Positions 1 to 6,007 of a stretch of DNA of 11,698 nucleotides are shown here, in pieces. The stretch spans positions 1 through 11,698 of the forward strand of contig JAAZFW010000582.1 in NCBI GenBank assembly GCA_012511525.1, written 5' to 3'. The position numbers were made by a program, and so were the translations under genes. Under the pieces are notes generated by a model, which made no database searches, was not told the origin of the DNA, and saw nothing but the letters and a program-made list of their open reading frames with translations. Within the stretch, counting starts at the first letter, position 1; each line of letters begins with the position of its first letter. The DNA comes from Clostridiaceae bacterium. GTDB taxonomy: Bacteria; Bacillota; Clostridia; Saccharofermentanales; UBA5734.

Positions 1-402
1 CTGGGGCTGGCCAACATCGTGACGCTGTTTGCCGTCCTGCGCCTGAAAGGGTCGGACGCGCTCCTGATCGTCGTCACGCGCAGCCTGATCCTGGGCGCGA
101 TCAGCGGCCCGACGACGCTGTTGTTCTCCCTGGCCGGCGGGCTGTTGGCCCTGGTCTTCATGCTCCTGGCCGCCCAAGGGCACGAAAAAGTCTTTTCGGT
201 CGTCGGCATCAGCCTAGCCGGAGCCGCCGCCCACAATGTCGGGCAGGTCGCCATCGCCAGCCTGGTGCTGCAAGAACCGCTCCTGCTTTTAACCTACCTG
301 CCGCCGCTGCTGCTGACCGGCCTGGTTACGGGGACGCTAACCGGTATCGCGGCCTACCCGGTTGTCACGCGCTTCCGGCTGCCCGTGGAGCGCGCCGGAT
401 GA
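1..402 (+). CDS. Gx transporter family / heptaprenyl diphosphate synthase component I-like membrane protein (5'-truncated)
   Basis: The reading frame is open from the first base of the window, so the gene begins upstream; 133 codons and a TGA stop are visible. The frame opens with LGLANIVTLFAVL and continues with a SLAGGLLALVFMLL segment and a GISLAGAAAHNVGQV segment. This Ala/Gly/Leu-rich pattern is typical of the family annotated as Gx transporter or heptaprenyl diphosphate synthase component I (HepT-like, PF07456). About four hydrophobic stretches suggest an integral membrane protein. Family members often sit with isoprenoid or polyprenyl genes in Firmicutes and are thought to be membrane or transport components. 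The true substrate is not established and cannot be read here. The stop overlaps the next gene in an ATGA junction, implying one operon with the PAP2 phosphatase. An internal GTG at position 19 opens an ORF but is not a credible start, because the family similarity runs across it. Confidence 0.75.
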   Translation: MGLANIVTLFAVLRLKGSDALLIVVTRSLILGAISGPTTLLFSLAGGLLALVFMLLAAQGHEKVFSVVGISLAGAAAHNVGQVAIASLVLQEPLLLLTYLPPLLLTGLVTGTLTGIAAYPVVTRFRLPVERAG

Positions 403-992
403 GTGGACCCTGGATTGCCACCCTGCTTTGCCTGGCTGCCTTTCTGCTCCTCGGCCTGGCCAATCCCTGGTTTGACACCCTCAACCTGGTGACGCGGCGC
501 TGGGTCAACCGCACCCGATGGCCGAAGCTTCGCCCCCTGATGGTCCTGACCCACCACGCCAACGATGTCCTGGCCCTGTCTGCCCAGCTGGTCGCGTTCA
601 GCCTGCTGGCCGGATTGCTGTTTCACGACTGGTACCGGGCGACCGTCCTGTCGGCCAGCGTCCTGATCCAGACGGCGGTGATCGGCGTCAGCAAGCAGCT
701 GACCTCCGTCGACCGGCCGCCCCAGATCGCGACCCATATCCTGATGACCACGGGTTCCTACCCCAGCGGGCACAGTTCGGTCAGCCTCTCCTGCGCCTTC
801 CTGATCCCCGCGGTGTTCCGCCCCTATCTCCCGCCGCCGCTGCTGGCGGCCATGACAGGCTACCTTTTGATCGCCGCCCTCCTGACCGCCTATGGCCGGC
901 TCTACCTGGATGTCCACTGGCTGACCGATATTTTCGGTGGCTGGCTGCTGGCCGCAGCGACCGTTCTGCTCAGCCGGATGCTGCTGGCTTAG
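399..992 (+). CDS. PAP2 family phosphatase (lipid phosphatase, possibly undecaprenyl/polyprenyl diphosphatase)
   Basis: This is a 197-residue integral membrane protein with about five to six predicted helices. All three signatures of the type 2 phosphatidic acid phosphatase superfamily are visible: K-x6-RP (K99 to R106-P107), PSGH (residues 122-125, in SYPSGHSS) and G-R-x5-H-x3-D (R167, H173, D177). In the family these residues form a phosphohistidine active site, usually facing the outer side of the membrane. Typical substrates are undecaprenyl diphosphate (BcrC/PgpB type), phosphatidylglycerol phosphate or other lipid phosphates; the motifs do not separate these. The ATG overlaps the stop of the upstream HepT-like gene by 4 bp, so the two are probably translationally coupled. 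That pairing makes a polyprenyl-phosphate role reasonable, but this is inference. Length is normal for a single-domain PAP2 protein. Confidence 0.88.
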   Translation: MSGPWIATLLCLAAFLLLGLANPWFDTLNLVTRRWVNRTRWPKLRPLMVLTHHANDVLALSAQLVAFSLLAGLLFHDWYRATVLSASVLIQTAVIGVSKQLTSVDRPPQIATHILMTTGSYPSGHSSVSLSCAFLIPAVFRPYLPPPLLAAMTGYLLIAALLTAYGRLYLDVHWLTDIFGGWLLAAATVLLSRMLLA

Positions 993-998
993 ACGCGG

Positions 999-1027
999 GT
1001 GCCGTCACGGGCACGACCTGCTATAAT
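999..1027 (+). promoter_or_regulatory. Sigma-A-type promoter with extended -10 for the RNA methyltransferase gene
   Basis: A perfect TATAAT (1022-1027) is preceded by TG plus one base (1019-1021), which makes an extended -10 element. A poor -35 candidate, GTGCCG (999-1004), lies 17 bp upstream. It sits in the short gap after the PAP2 gene, about 64 bp before the GTG start of the methyltransferase. Transcription would start near 1034. This is a sequence match only. Confidence 0.6.
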
Positions 1028-1036
1028 GGGGGGAGA

Positions 1037-1071
1037 CCGGGGCGTGCTTTGCCTGCGTGCTGTGCGCCCGG
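1037..1071 (+). promoter_or_regulatory. 5' leader stem-loop next to the methyltransferase ribosome-binding site
   Basis: CCGGGGCG (1037-1044) can pair with CGCCCGG (1065-1071) with one bulged G, and two wobble pairs plus one C-G pair can extend the stem. It would begin only a few bases after the predicted transcription start and end one base before the purine-rich AGGAAGGG SD stretch (1073-1080). It may tune ribosome access or protect the mRNA 5' end, but no function is shown. It is not followed by a T run, so it is not a terminator. Confidence 0.35.
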
Positions 1072-1090
1072 CAGGAAGGGAAATGCTGCT

Positions 1091-2299
1091 GTGAATGTGA
1101 TCATGACAACCCTGTTCGGCATCGAAGCGGTGACCGCAGCCGAGCTGACCGAGCTTGGCTACGACCGCGACCGGATCACGGTATCCGACGGCCAGGTCGT
1201 CCTCGACGCCGGTGAGAACCTGGCTGACTGCGTCGCCGCCGTCGCCCGGCTGAACATCCACCTGGCGACCGCCGAACGCGTTTTGCTTCAGCTGGCCTCG
1301 TTTCCCGCTGTGACGTTCGAGGCCCTGTTCGACGCGACCCGCGCGCTTCCCTGGGAAGACACCATCCCCTGCGGCTATGCCTTCCATATCAACGGATATT
1401 CCCGCAAATCGCGTCTGTTCGGCGTCCCGGCCTGCCAGAGCCTGATCAAGAAAGCCATCGTGGACCGGCTGCTTGAGGCCTGGCATCTGCCGCCCGGCAG
1501 CCAGCTGCCGGAGGACAGCGCCAAGGGCCTGATCCGGATCCAGTTCGCGATCGTGGCGGACCACGTCACCCTGATGGGCGATACGACCGGCGACGGGCTG
1601 CACAAGCGCGGCTACCGCCCGCTGCAGCACGAGGCGCCGATCCGGGAAACCCTGGCCGCCGCCATCCTGCGCCTGGCGCGCTACCGCCCGGGCGGCCCGG
1701 AAGCCCTGCTCGACCCGATGTGCGGTTCCGGCACGTTCCTGATCGAAGCGGCCTTGCTGGCCGCCCGTCAGGCGCCCGGCCTGAACCGTCCCTTTGCCGG
1801 CGAACAGTGGCCCCTGATCGGCAAGGAGGCCTTCGACAAGGTCCGCCGGGATGCGCGCGCGGCCATTGCCGCCGAACCGGAAAAACCTTGCATCTTCGGG
1901 TCGGACCTCCAAGAGCAGGCCGTGACCGTCACCCGGAACAACGCCCGACGCGCCGGCGTCCTGGCCTGGATCCGCGTCCGCCAGGCGGATGTGCAGGAAA
2001 TCAAGGCCTCCGGCCTGCTCAAACTGACCGGTTTTGAGCGCCACCTGGTCGTCTGCAACCCGCCCTACGGCGAACGGCTGCTGGACCCCGCCCAGGCAGA
2101 ACAGCTCTATCGGACCTTGAGCAAGACCTTCCTGGAGCACGGCAAGCCCCGGCCGGGTATCCGCTTCTTTGTCATCACCCCGTTCGAGCGCTTCGAATCC
2201 CTTGCCGGTGCGCCGGCCGACAAACGACGCAAGTTGTACAACGGCATGATCAAGTGCACGCTGTACCAGTATTTCCGCAAAAGGAGTCCAGACACGTGA
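1091..2299 (+). CDS. THUMP-domain class I SAM-dependent RNA methyltransferase, RlmL/YpsC family
   Basis: A predicted 402-residue rRNA guanine-N2 methyltransferase. The N-terminal ~160 residues fit a ferredoxin-like plus THUMP RNA-binding module (MTTLFGIE start; VTLMGDTTGDGLHKRGYR around 159-176). The C-terminal half is a UPF0020-type Rossmann methyltransferase with the SAM motif DPMCGSGT (208-215) and the catalytic NPPYGER (323-329). The ending KLYNGMIKCTLYQYF is typical of Bacillus YpsC homologues. E. coli RlmL makes m2G2445 in 23S rRNA, and the same target is likely but inferred. The GTG at 1091 is preferred because AGGAAGGG (1073-1080) lies about 10 nt upstream; GTG 1097 and ATG 1103 are alternatives. 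The open frame runs back to 518, but that part is the out-of-frame shadow of the PAP2 gene. The stop overlaps the next start by 4 bp (GTGA), so the two genes are coupled. Confidence 0.88.
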   Translation: MNVIMTTLFGIEAVTAAELTELGYDRDRITVSDGQVVLDAGENLADCVAAVARLNIHLATAERVLLQLASFPAVTFEALFDATRALPWEDTIPCGYAFHINGYSRKSRLFGVPACQSLIKKAIVDRLLEAWHLPPGSQLPEDSAKGLIRIQFAIVADHVTLMGDTTGDGLHKRGYRPLQHEAPIRETLAAAILRLARYRPGGPEALLDPMCGSGTFLIEAALLAARQAPGLNRPFAGEQWPLIGKEAFDKVRRDARAAIAAEPEKPCIFGSDLQEQAVTVTRNNARRAGVLAWIRVRQADVQEIKASGLLKLTGFERHLVVCNPPYGERLLDPAQAEQLYRTLSKTFLEHGKPRPGIRFFVITPFERFESLAGAPADKRRKLYNGMIKCTLYQYFRKRSPDT

Positions 2300-3093
2300 A
2301 AGCGATCATCCTGGCGGCGGGCTACGCGACCCGCCTCTACCCACTGACGAAAAACTGCGCCAAACCACTCTTGCCGATCGGCTCCCGCCCCATGATCGAC
2401 TACCTGGTCGACCAGGCGGTGACGCTGCCGGACCTCGACGAGATTTACGTCGTCAGCAACCATCGCTTTGCCGGCCAGTTTGAGCAGTGGGCCGAACGGC
2501 GCCGGCCGACGCTGCCTTCCCATGTGCGCCTTAGCGTGATCGACGACCAGACGACCCATGAAGGCGACCGCCTGGGCGCCATCGGCGACATCCAGTACGT
2601 GATCCGGCACGCCGCCATCGACGACGACCTGTTGGTCATGGCCGGCGACAACCTGTTCACCTGGGCGCTGCGCGACGCCTGGCGCCATTTCCGGCAGCAT
2701 GGCGAGGACATGATCCTGGCCCAGAAGCTGGCCAATCCGGAAGACCGGCACCGCTTCGCCATCGCCCTGGTCAGCGAGGACGGGCTGGTCGAGCACCTCG
2801 AAGAGAAGCCCGCTTGCCCGCGCAGCGATATCGGGGTCTATGCCATCTACTTTTACCGCCGGGACACGCTGCCGCTTATTTCCCGCTACCTCGCCGAAGG
2901 TAACAACCCGGACGCCCCCGGGCACTTTCCGGCCTGGCTCTACCGGCAAAAACCGGTTCGCGTGTTTTTCTTTTCGGGCCGCTGCATCGACATCGGAACG
3001 CCGCAGGCGTATGAAGATGTCATGACAACTTTTCCTGTGTCCGCAACAGACGGACACAGTCCGGCGGCACAAGAAGCCTCCGAAAGGCTGTGA
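2296..3093 (+). CDS. NTP_transferase family sugar-phosphate nucleotidyltransferase
   Basis: A 265-residue protein of the RmlA/GlmU-type nucleotidyltransferase fold (PF00483), joining an NTP and a sugar or alcohol phosphate to give an NDP-activated product plus pyrophosphate. Visible motifs are the NTP-binding loop LAAGYATRLYPLT (residues 6-18, with R13), KPLLPIG (23-29, with K23), the metal-site MAGDN (115-119, with D118), EEKP (169-172) and IDIGTP (231-236, with D232 as likely second metal ligand). It lacks the left-handed beta-helix of GlmU or GlgC, so it is a minimal catalytic domain. Sugar and base specificity cannot be read; MurU-like or LicC-like activity is possible. The GTG start at 2296 is chosen because AAGGAG (2281-2286) is 9 nt upstream, the conserved KAIILAAG follows at once, and it overlaps the preceding stop. 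An ATG at 2254 would add 14 unrelated residues. The last ~20 residues are polar and contain an unusual DNA palindrome. Confidence 0.85.
   Translation: MKAIILAAGYATRLYPLTKNCAKPLLPIGSRPMIDYLVDQAVTLPDLDEIYVVSNHRFAGQFEQWAERRRPTLPSHVRLSVIDDQTTHEGDRLGAIGDIQYVIRHAAIDDDLLVMAGDNLFTWALRDAWRHFRQHGEDMILAQKLANPEDRHRFAIALVSEDGLVEHLEEKPACPRSDIGVYAIYFYRRDTLPLISRYLAEGNNPDAPGHFPAWLYRQKPVRVFFFSGRCIDIGTPQAYEDVMTTFPVSATDGHSPAAQEASERL
3035..3059 (+). repeat. Perfect 9-bp inverted repeat in the 3' end of the nucleotidyltransferase gene
   Basis: CTGTGTCCG (3035-3043) and CGGACACAG (3051-3059) are exact reverse complements with a 7-base loop. The hairpin lies within the last codons, in the non-conserved C-terminal tail. 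No T run follows, so it does not look like a standard intrinsic terminator. It could be an mRNA 3' stabiliser or a protein-binding palindrome. Confidence 0.5.
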
Positions 3094-3170
3094 CGCTTTG
3101 ATCGCAGGGGTTAGGGCTTAAGGGCAAAAGTGCGTTCGGTTTTAGCCCCTGTCCCGTTCAGAAAATGAAA

Positions 3171-3191
3171 TGCCGCTGCGGCAGGGGTTTT
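3171..3191 (+). terminator. Weak intrinsic terminator candidate after the methyltransferase-nucleotidyltransferase operon
   Basis: TGCCG (3171-3175) pairs with CGGCA (3179-3183) around a CTG loop, followed by GGGG and then TTTT (3188-3191). The stem is short and the T tract starts late, so this is only a candidate. It is the best termination signal in the 214-bp gap between the nucleotidyltransferase and proA. Confidence 0.3.
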
Positions 3192-3225
3192 AGACGCCAG
3201 AATCCGCCAAAGGCCTGTCCTGCAG

Positions 3226-3255
3226 TTATGCACAGAGTTATCCACATTATCCACA
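3226..3255 (+). promoter_or_regulatory. Cluster of three same-orientation DnaA boxes
   Basis: Three 9-mers fit the DnaA-box consensus TTATNCACA: TTATGCACA (3226-3234), TTATCCACA (3238-3246) and TTATCCACA (3247-3255). The last two are perfect, directly abutting and in the same orientation; the first starts 12 bp upstream of the second. They lie 53-82 bp before the proA start in a non-coding region. No AT-rich unwinding element, dnaA or dnaN gene is visible nearby, so this is more likely a DnaA-binding regulatory or titration site than a full origin. Binding is inferred from sequence only. Confidence 0.72.
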
Positions 3256-3307
3256 GGCCGATCGGTCTGGCACAGGCAGAAAAAACGGTTCACGGGAGGT
3301 TTTGCCG

Positions 3308-4606
3308 ATGAGAATGCAGCAATTGACACAAAAAGCCCGCCAGGCAGCCGGAGCGCTGGCGTTGTTGGGGATCGAGGAAAAAAACGGCGCGCTGCAAGCG
3401 ATCCGATCGGCCATCCTGGCGTCAGCCGACGCGATCGAGGCGGCCAACCAGGCCGACCTGGCGCGCAGCCAGGCCGAGGGTCTGGCCGCGCCGCTGCTAA
3501 AGCGCCTCAAGTTCGATAGCAAGAAAATCGCCGAAGTCATATCCGGTATGGACAGTTTGCTGGGCTTGCCCGATCCGGTCGGGCGCACCCTGCTGGCGAC
3601 GCAGCTGGACGACGGGCTGGACCTGTACCGCGTCAGCTGCCCGATCGGCGTGATCGGGGTCATCTTCGAGTCGCGCCCCGACGCCCTGGTCCAGATCTCG
3701 ACACTCGCCTTGAAAAGCGGCAATGCCGTCCTGCTTAAGGGCGGTTCCGAAGCGCTCGAGACCAACCGCGTCCTGGCGCGGGTGATCGGGGAAGCAGCCG
3801 GGCAAGCGGGTATGCCCGACGGCTGGATCACTTTGCTCGAGACGCGTCTGGATGTCCGGGAACTGCTGGACCAGGACGAGTCCGTCGATCTGCTGATCCC
3901 GCGCGGCTCGAACGCGTTCGTCCGCGCGATCATGGACAACACGCGCATCCCGGTCATGGGCCATGCCGATGGCGTCTGCCATCTCTACCTGGACGCGGCT
4001 GCGGACCCGGCGATGGCGATCCGGCTATCTCTCGACAGCAAGACCCAGTATGTGGCGGTCTGCAACGCGGCCGAGACCATCCTGGTGCACCAGTCGCTGG
4101 CCGGCGACTTCCTGGATGAGCTGGCCGGCGCCCTTCATTCGGCCGGGGTCACCCTGCTCGGCTGCGAACAGACCTGCGCCCGGCTTGGTTGCGCGAAGGT
4201 CGACAATTGGCATACCGAATACCTCGACTACACGGCCGCCGTCAAGATCGTCTCCAGCCTGGACGACGCGATATCGCACATCAACCGCTATGGGTCGCAC
4301 CACACCGACGCGATCGTGACCGCCGACCAGGCTGCGGCCAGCCGTTTCCTGCGCGCGGTCGATTCCGGCAACGTCTTCTGGAACTGCTCGACGCGCTTCA
4401 GTGACGGTTTCCGCTATGGGTTCGGCGCCGAAGTCGGCGTCAGCACCAGCAAGCTGCACGCGCGCGGACCGGTCGGGCTGGAAGGCCTGGTCACCTACCA
4501 GTACCGCCTGCTGGGCCACGGCCAGATTGTCGCGGACTACGCCTCCGGCCAAGCGCGTTTCCGGCACCAGCCGAGCGGCGAGGCATACCCGCTTCAGGAC
4601 CGCTGA
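3308..4606 (+). CDS. proA: Glutamate-5-semialdehyde dehydrogenase (gamma-glutamyl phosphate reductase)
   Basis: A 432-residue cytoplasmic enzyme of proline synthesis. It reduces L-glutamyl-5-phosphate with NADPH to glutamate-5-semialdehyde, which cyclises to pyrroline-5-carboxylate. It has the aldehyde dehydrogenase fold, with CPIGVIGVIFESRPD (111-125), the cofactor-side LALKSGNAVLLKGGSEA (133-149), the catalytic cysteine in AVCNA (C252) and RFSDGFRYGFGAEVGVST near the C-terminus. The motif before the cysteine reads KTQYVAVCN rather than the common bacterial RPGVCN, and so is nearer the YPAxCN form of plant P5CS-type enzymes. ATG 3308 is chosen because GGGAGGT (3294-3300) lies 7 nt upstream; TTG 3302 is too close and ATG 3314 too far. 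proB, the kinase for the preceding step, is not in the window. The gene appears monocistronic, with DnaA boxes upstream and a new promoter downstream. Confidence 0.95.
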   Translation: MRMQQLTQKARQAAGALALLGIEEKNGALQAIRSAILASADAIEAANQADLARSQAEGLAAPLLKRLKFDSKKIAEVISGMDSLLGLPDPVGRTLLATQLDDGLDLYRVSCPIGVIGVIFESRPDALVQISTLALKSGNAVLLKGGSEALETNRVLARVIGEAAGQAGMPDGWITLLETRLDVRELLDQDESVDLLIPRGSNAFVRAIMDNTRIPVMGHADGVCHLYLDAAADPAMAIRLSLDSKTQYVAVCNAAETILVHQSLAGDFLDELAGALHSAGVTLLGCEQTCARLGCAKVDNWHTEYLDYTAAVKIVSSLDDAISHINRYGSHHTDAIVTADQAAASRFLRAVDSGNVFWNCSTRFSDGFRYGFGAEVGVSTSKLHARGPVGLEGLVTYQYRLLGHGQIVADYASGQARFRHQPSGEAYPLQDR

Positions 4607-4615
4607 GCCGTTGCC

Positions 4616-4645
4616 TTGTTCCGGCCGGACACTTGGTGATAGAAT
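4616..4645 (+). promoter_or_regulatory. Promoter for the rpiB-upp transcription unit
   Basis: TAGAAT (4640-4645) is a 5/6 match to the -10 consensus and is preceded by TG plus one base (4637-4639), giving an extended -10. TTGTTC (4616-4621) is a partial -35 with an 18-bp spacer. It fills the 63-bp gap between proA and rpiB and lies about 25 bp before the rpiB start, so the leader would be short. Confidence 0.5.
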
Positions 4646-4669
4646 AAAATCACAAGAGGAGGTGGGCAG

Positions 4670-5128
4670 ATGAAAATTGCCATCGGCAGCGATCACGCCG
4701 GATACCAGCTCAAGCACGCCGTGATCGAGCACCTGAAGAACAAAGGCATCGCCTGCGACGACTACGGGACAGGCAACGGGATCGACTCGGTCAGCTATGT
4801 CGCTTACGGCGCATCGGTCGCCCGGGCCGTTCAGCAGGGCAAGGCCGATTTCGGCATCGTCATCTGCGGCACCGGCATCGGCGTCTCCGTCACCGTGAAC
4901 AAGCATCGCGGCATCCGGGGCGCCCTGTGCTGCAACGAGTACATGGCCCGCATGGCGCGCCAGCACAACGACGCCAATGTCCTGGCGATGGGCGCACGGG
5001 TCATCGGGCCGGCCCTAGCCCTGGCGATCGTCGACGCTTTCCTTGGCGAATCGTTTGAGAGCGGTGGCCGCCACCAGGTTCGTGTCAACGAAATCGGTGC
5101 GGCCGAGGAGCAGAATTTCCACTGTTGA
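4670..5128 (+). CDS. rpiB: Ribose-5-phosphate isomerase B
   Basis: A 152-residue RpiB/LacAB-family sugar-phosphate isomerase, interconverting ribose 5-phosphate and ribulose 5-phosphate in the non-oxidative pentose phosphate pathway. Visible family residues are SDHAG (7-11), the anion-hole loop CGTGIGVS (66-73) with catalytic-type Cys66, RQHNDANVL (97-105) with His99 at the position used for ring opening in E. coli RpiB, and Arg134 and Arg138 in the phosphate-binding tail. Cys66 places it with the E. coli-like rather than the mycobacterial active-site type. Length is normal. The start is fixed by AGGAGGT (4657-4663), 6 nt before the ATG. It lies 35 bp upstream of upp and is probably cotranscribed. 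Together they link ribose 5-phosphate supply, hence PRPP, to uracil salvage. An allose-6-phosphate isomerase side activity cannot be excluded. Confidence 0.93.
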   Translation: MKIAIGSDHAGYQLKHAVIEHLKNKGIACDDYGTGNGIDSVSYVAYGASVARAVQQGKADFGIVICGTGIGVSVTVNKHRGIRGALCCNEYMARMARQHNDANVLAMGARVIGPALALAIVDAFLGESFESGGRHQVRVNEIGAAEEQNFHC

Positions 5129-5163
5129 CCTGGATTTTGACGGCAATGGCATAGGAGGCGGAC

Positions 5164-5793
5164 ATGGACAACGTATTCATCTACGATCATCCCCTGATTC
5201 AGCACAAAATCAGCTTGCTGCGCGACAAGAAGACCACGACCAAGGAATTTCGCGAACTGGTCTGCGAAGTTTCCATGCTGATGGCCTATGAGGTGACGCG
5301 CGACCTGCCGCTCGAAGAGATCGAGGTGGAGACCCCGATCGCCTTTGCCCGAACGAAGGTGCTGGCCGGCAAGAAACTGGCCCTGGTCCCAATCCTGCGC
5401 GCCGGTCTGGGCATGGTCGACGGGATGTTAAAGCTCCTGCCGATGGCCAAGGTCGGCCACATCGGCTTGTACCGGGATCCCCGGACGCTGGAGCCCGTCG
5501 AATACTACTGCAAGCTGCCGCCGGATGCCGCCGAACGCGACATGATCGTCCTCGATCCCATGCTGGCAACCGGCGGGTCGGCCTCGGCGGCGGTCGCCTT
5601 CCTTAAAAAACGCGGGATCAGCAGCATCAAGTTCATGTGCCTGATCGCCGCGCCGGAGGGGATCGCCCGGCTGCACCGCGACCACCCCGACGTGCCGATC
5701 TACTGCGCCGCCCAGGATGAGCGGCTCAACGACCATGCCTACATCGTGCCGGGTCTCGGAGACGCCGGCGACCGCCTGTTCGGAACCCGTTAG
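5164..5793 (+). CDS. upp: Uracil phosphoribosyltransferase
   Basis: A 209-residue type I phosphoribosyltransferase of pyrimidine salvage, converting uracil and PRPP to UMP and pyrophosphate. It is full length for the family. Visible signatures are the ILRAGLGMVDG segment (77-87), the PRPP-binding loop VLDPMLATGGSA (129-140) and the uracil-recognition tail YIVPGLGDAGDRLFGT (193-208). The start is supported by a strong AGGAGG (5153-5158) 5 nt upstream. It follows rpiB closely and precedes the ATP synthase operon, as upp does in Bacillus (glyA-upp-atp). No PyrR-type attenuator or convincing terminator is visible after the stop, so some read-through into atp transcripts is possible. Confidence 0.97.
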   Translation: MDNVFIYDHPLIQHKISLLRDKKTTTKEFRELVCEVSMLMAYEVTRDLPLEEIEVETPIAFARTKVLAGKKLALVPILRAGLGMVDGMLKLLPMAKVGHIGLYRDPRTLEPVEYYCKLPPDAAERDMIVLDPMLATGGSASAAVAFLKKRGISSIKFMCLIAAPEGIARLHRDHPDVPIYCAAQDERLNDHAYIVPGLGDAGDRLFGTR

Positions 5794-5881
5794 GCGGCTT
5801 GGCAACTTAACAAGGCGATATCTGCACCAAACCGCGTTTTTGCGGCGAAACGGCGAAAAGTGCACGCATCGGCCGTTTGCC

Positions 5882-5910
5882 TTGCAAACAGCCCGGAAGG
5901 GGTGTACCAT
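5882..5910 (+). promoter_or_regulatory. Candidate promoter for the ATP synthase operon
   Basis: TTGCAA (5882-5887) and TACCAT (5905-5910) are spaced by 17 bp, each matching consensus at four of six positions. TAAGAT (5913-5918) is an alternative -10. The -35 sits inside a small inverted repeat, GTTTGC-ctt-GCAAAC (5875-5889). It lies about 100 bp before atpB and just upstream of a strong hairpin. This is a moderate sequence match only. Confidence 0.35.
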
Positions 5911-5925
5911 ATTAAGATATGACCG

Positions 5926-5957
5926 CAAAGTCCGGCGGACACGTTTGCCGGACTTTG
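5926..5957 (+). promoter_or_regulatory. Perfect 11-bp stem-loop in the atp operon leader
   Basis: CAAAGTCCGGC (5926-5936) and GCCGGACTTTG (5947-5957) are exact reverse complements around a 10-base loop. If the promoter at 5882-5910 is used, the hairpin would start about 10 nt into the mRNA, leaving ~50 nt before the atpB SD. Only scattered T's follow, so a terminator or attenuator is not convincing. A 5' stabilising hairpin or a protein-binding site is possible. The whole upp-atpB gap (5794-6007) holds no credible gene. Confidence 0.5.
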
Positions 5958-6007
5958 ACGTTTCAGATTTCGACGGTTGACTTGGCAAAACCGCCGGCAG
6001 GAGGTGA

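Noticed and set aside
518..1090. N-terminal extension of the RNA methyltransferase frame by 191 codons
   Set aside because: It overlaps the PAP2 gene in another frame, is Pro/Arg-rich without family similarity, and lies upstream of the TATAAT promoter and the SD that set the GTG 1091 start.
993..1090. rnpB (RNase P RNA), which neighbours ypsC in Bacillus
   Set aside because: The gap is only about 100 bp and shows no conserved RNase P RNA core.
989..2140. 383-codon open frame on the - strand opposite the RNA methyltransferase
   Set aside because: Antisense shadow of a clear coding gene, low-complexity Gln/Gly/Arg-rich translation, no credible promoter or SD.
3094..3307. Full replication origin at the DnaA-box cluster
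   Set aside because: Only three boxes, no clear AT-rich unwinding region or DnaA-trio-like repeat, and no dnaA, dnaN, rpmH or gid genes in the window. Kept as a DnaA-binding site only.
3057..5940. Shared 10-mer AGTCCGGCGG in the nucleotidyltransferase 3' end and in the atp leader hairpin
   Set aside because: A 10-bp GC-rich match across 11.7 kb is weak, the contexts differ, and only one of the copies is within a stem.
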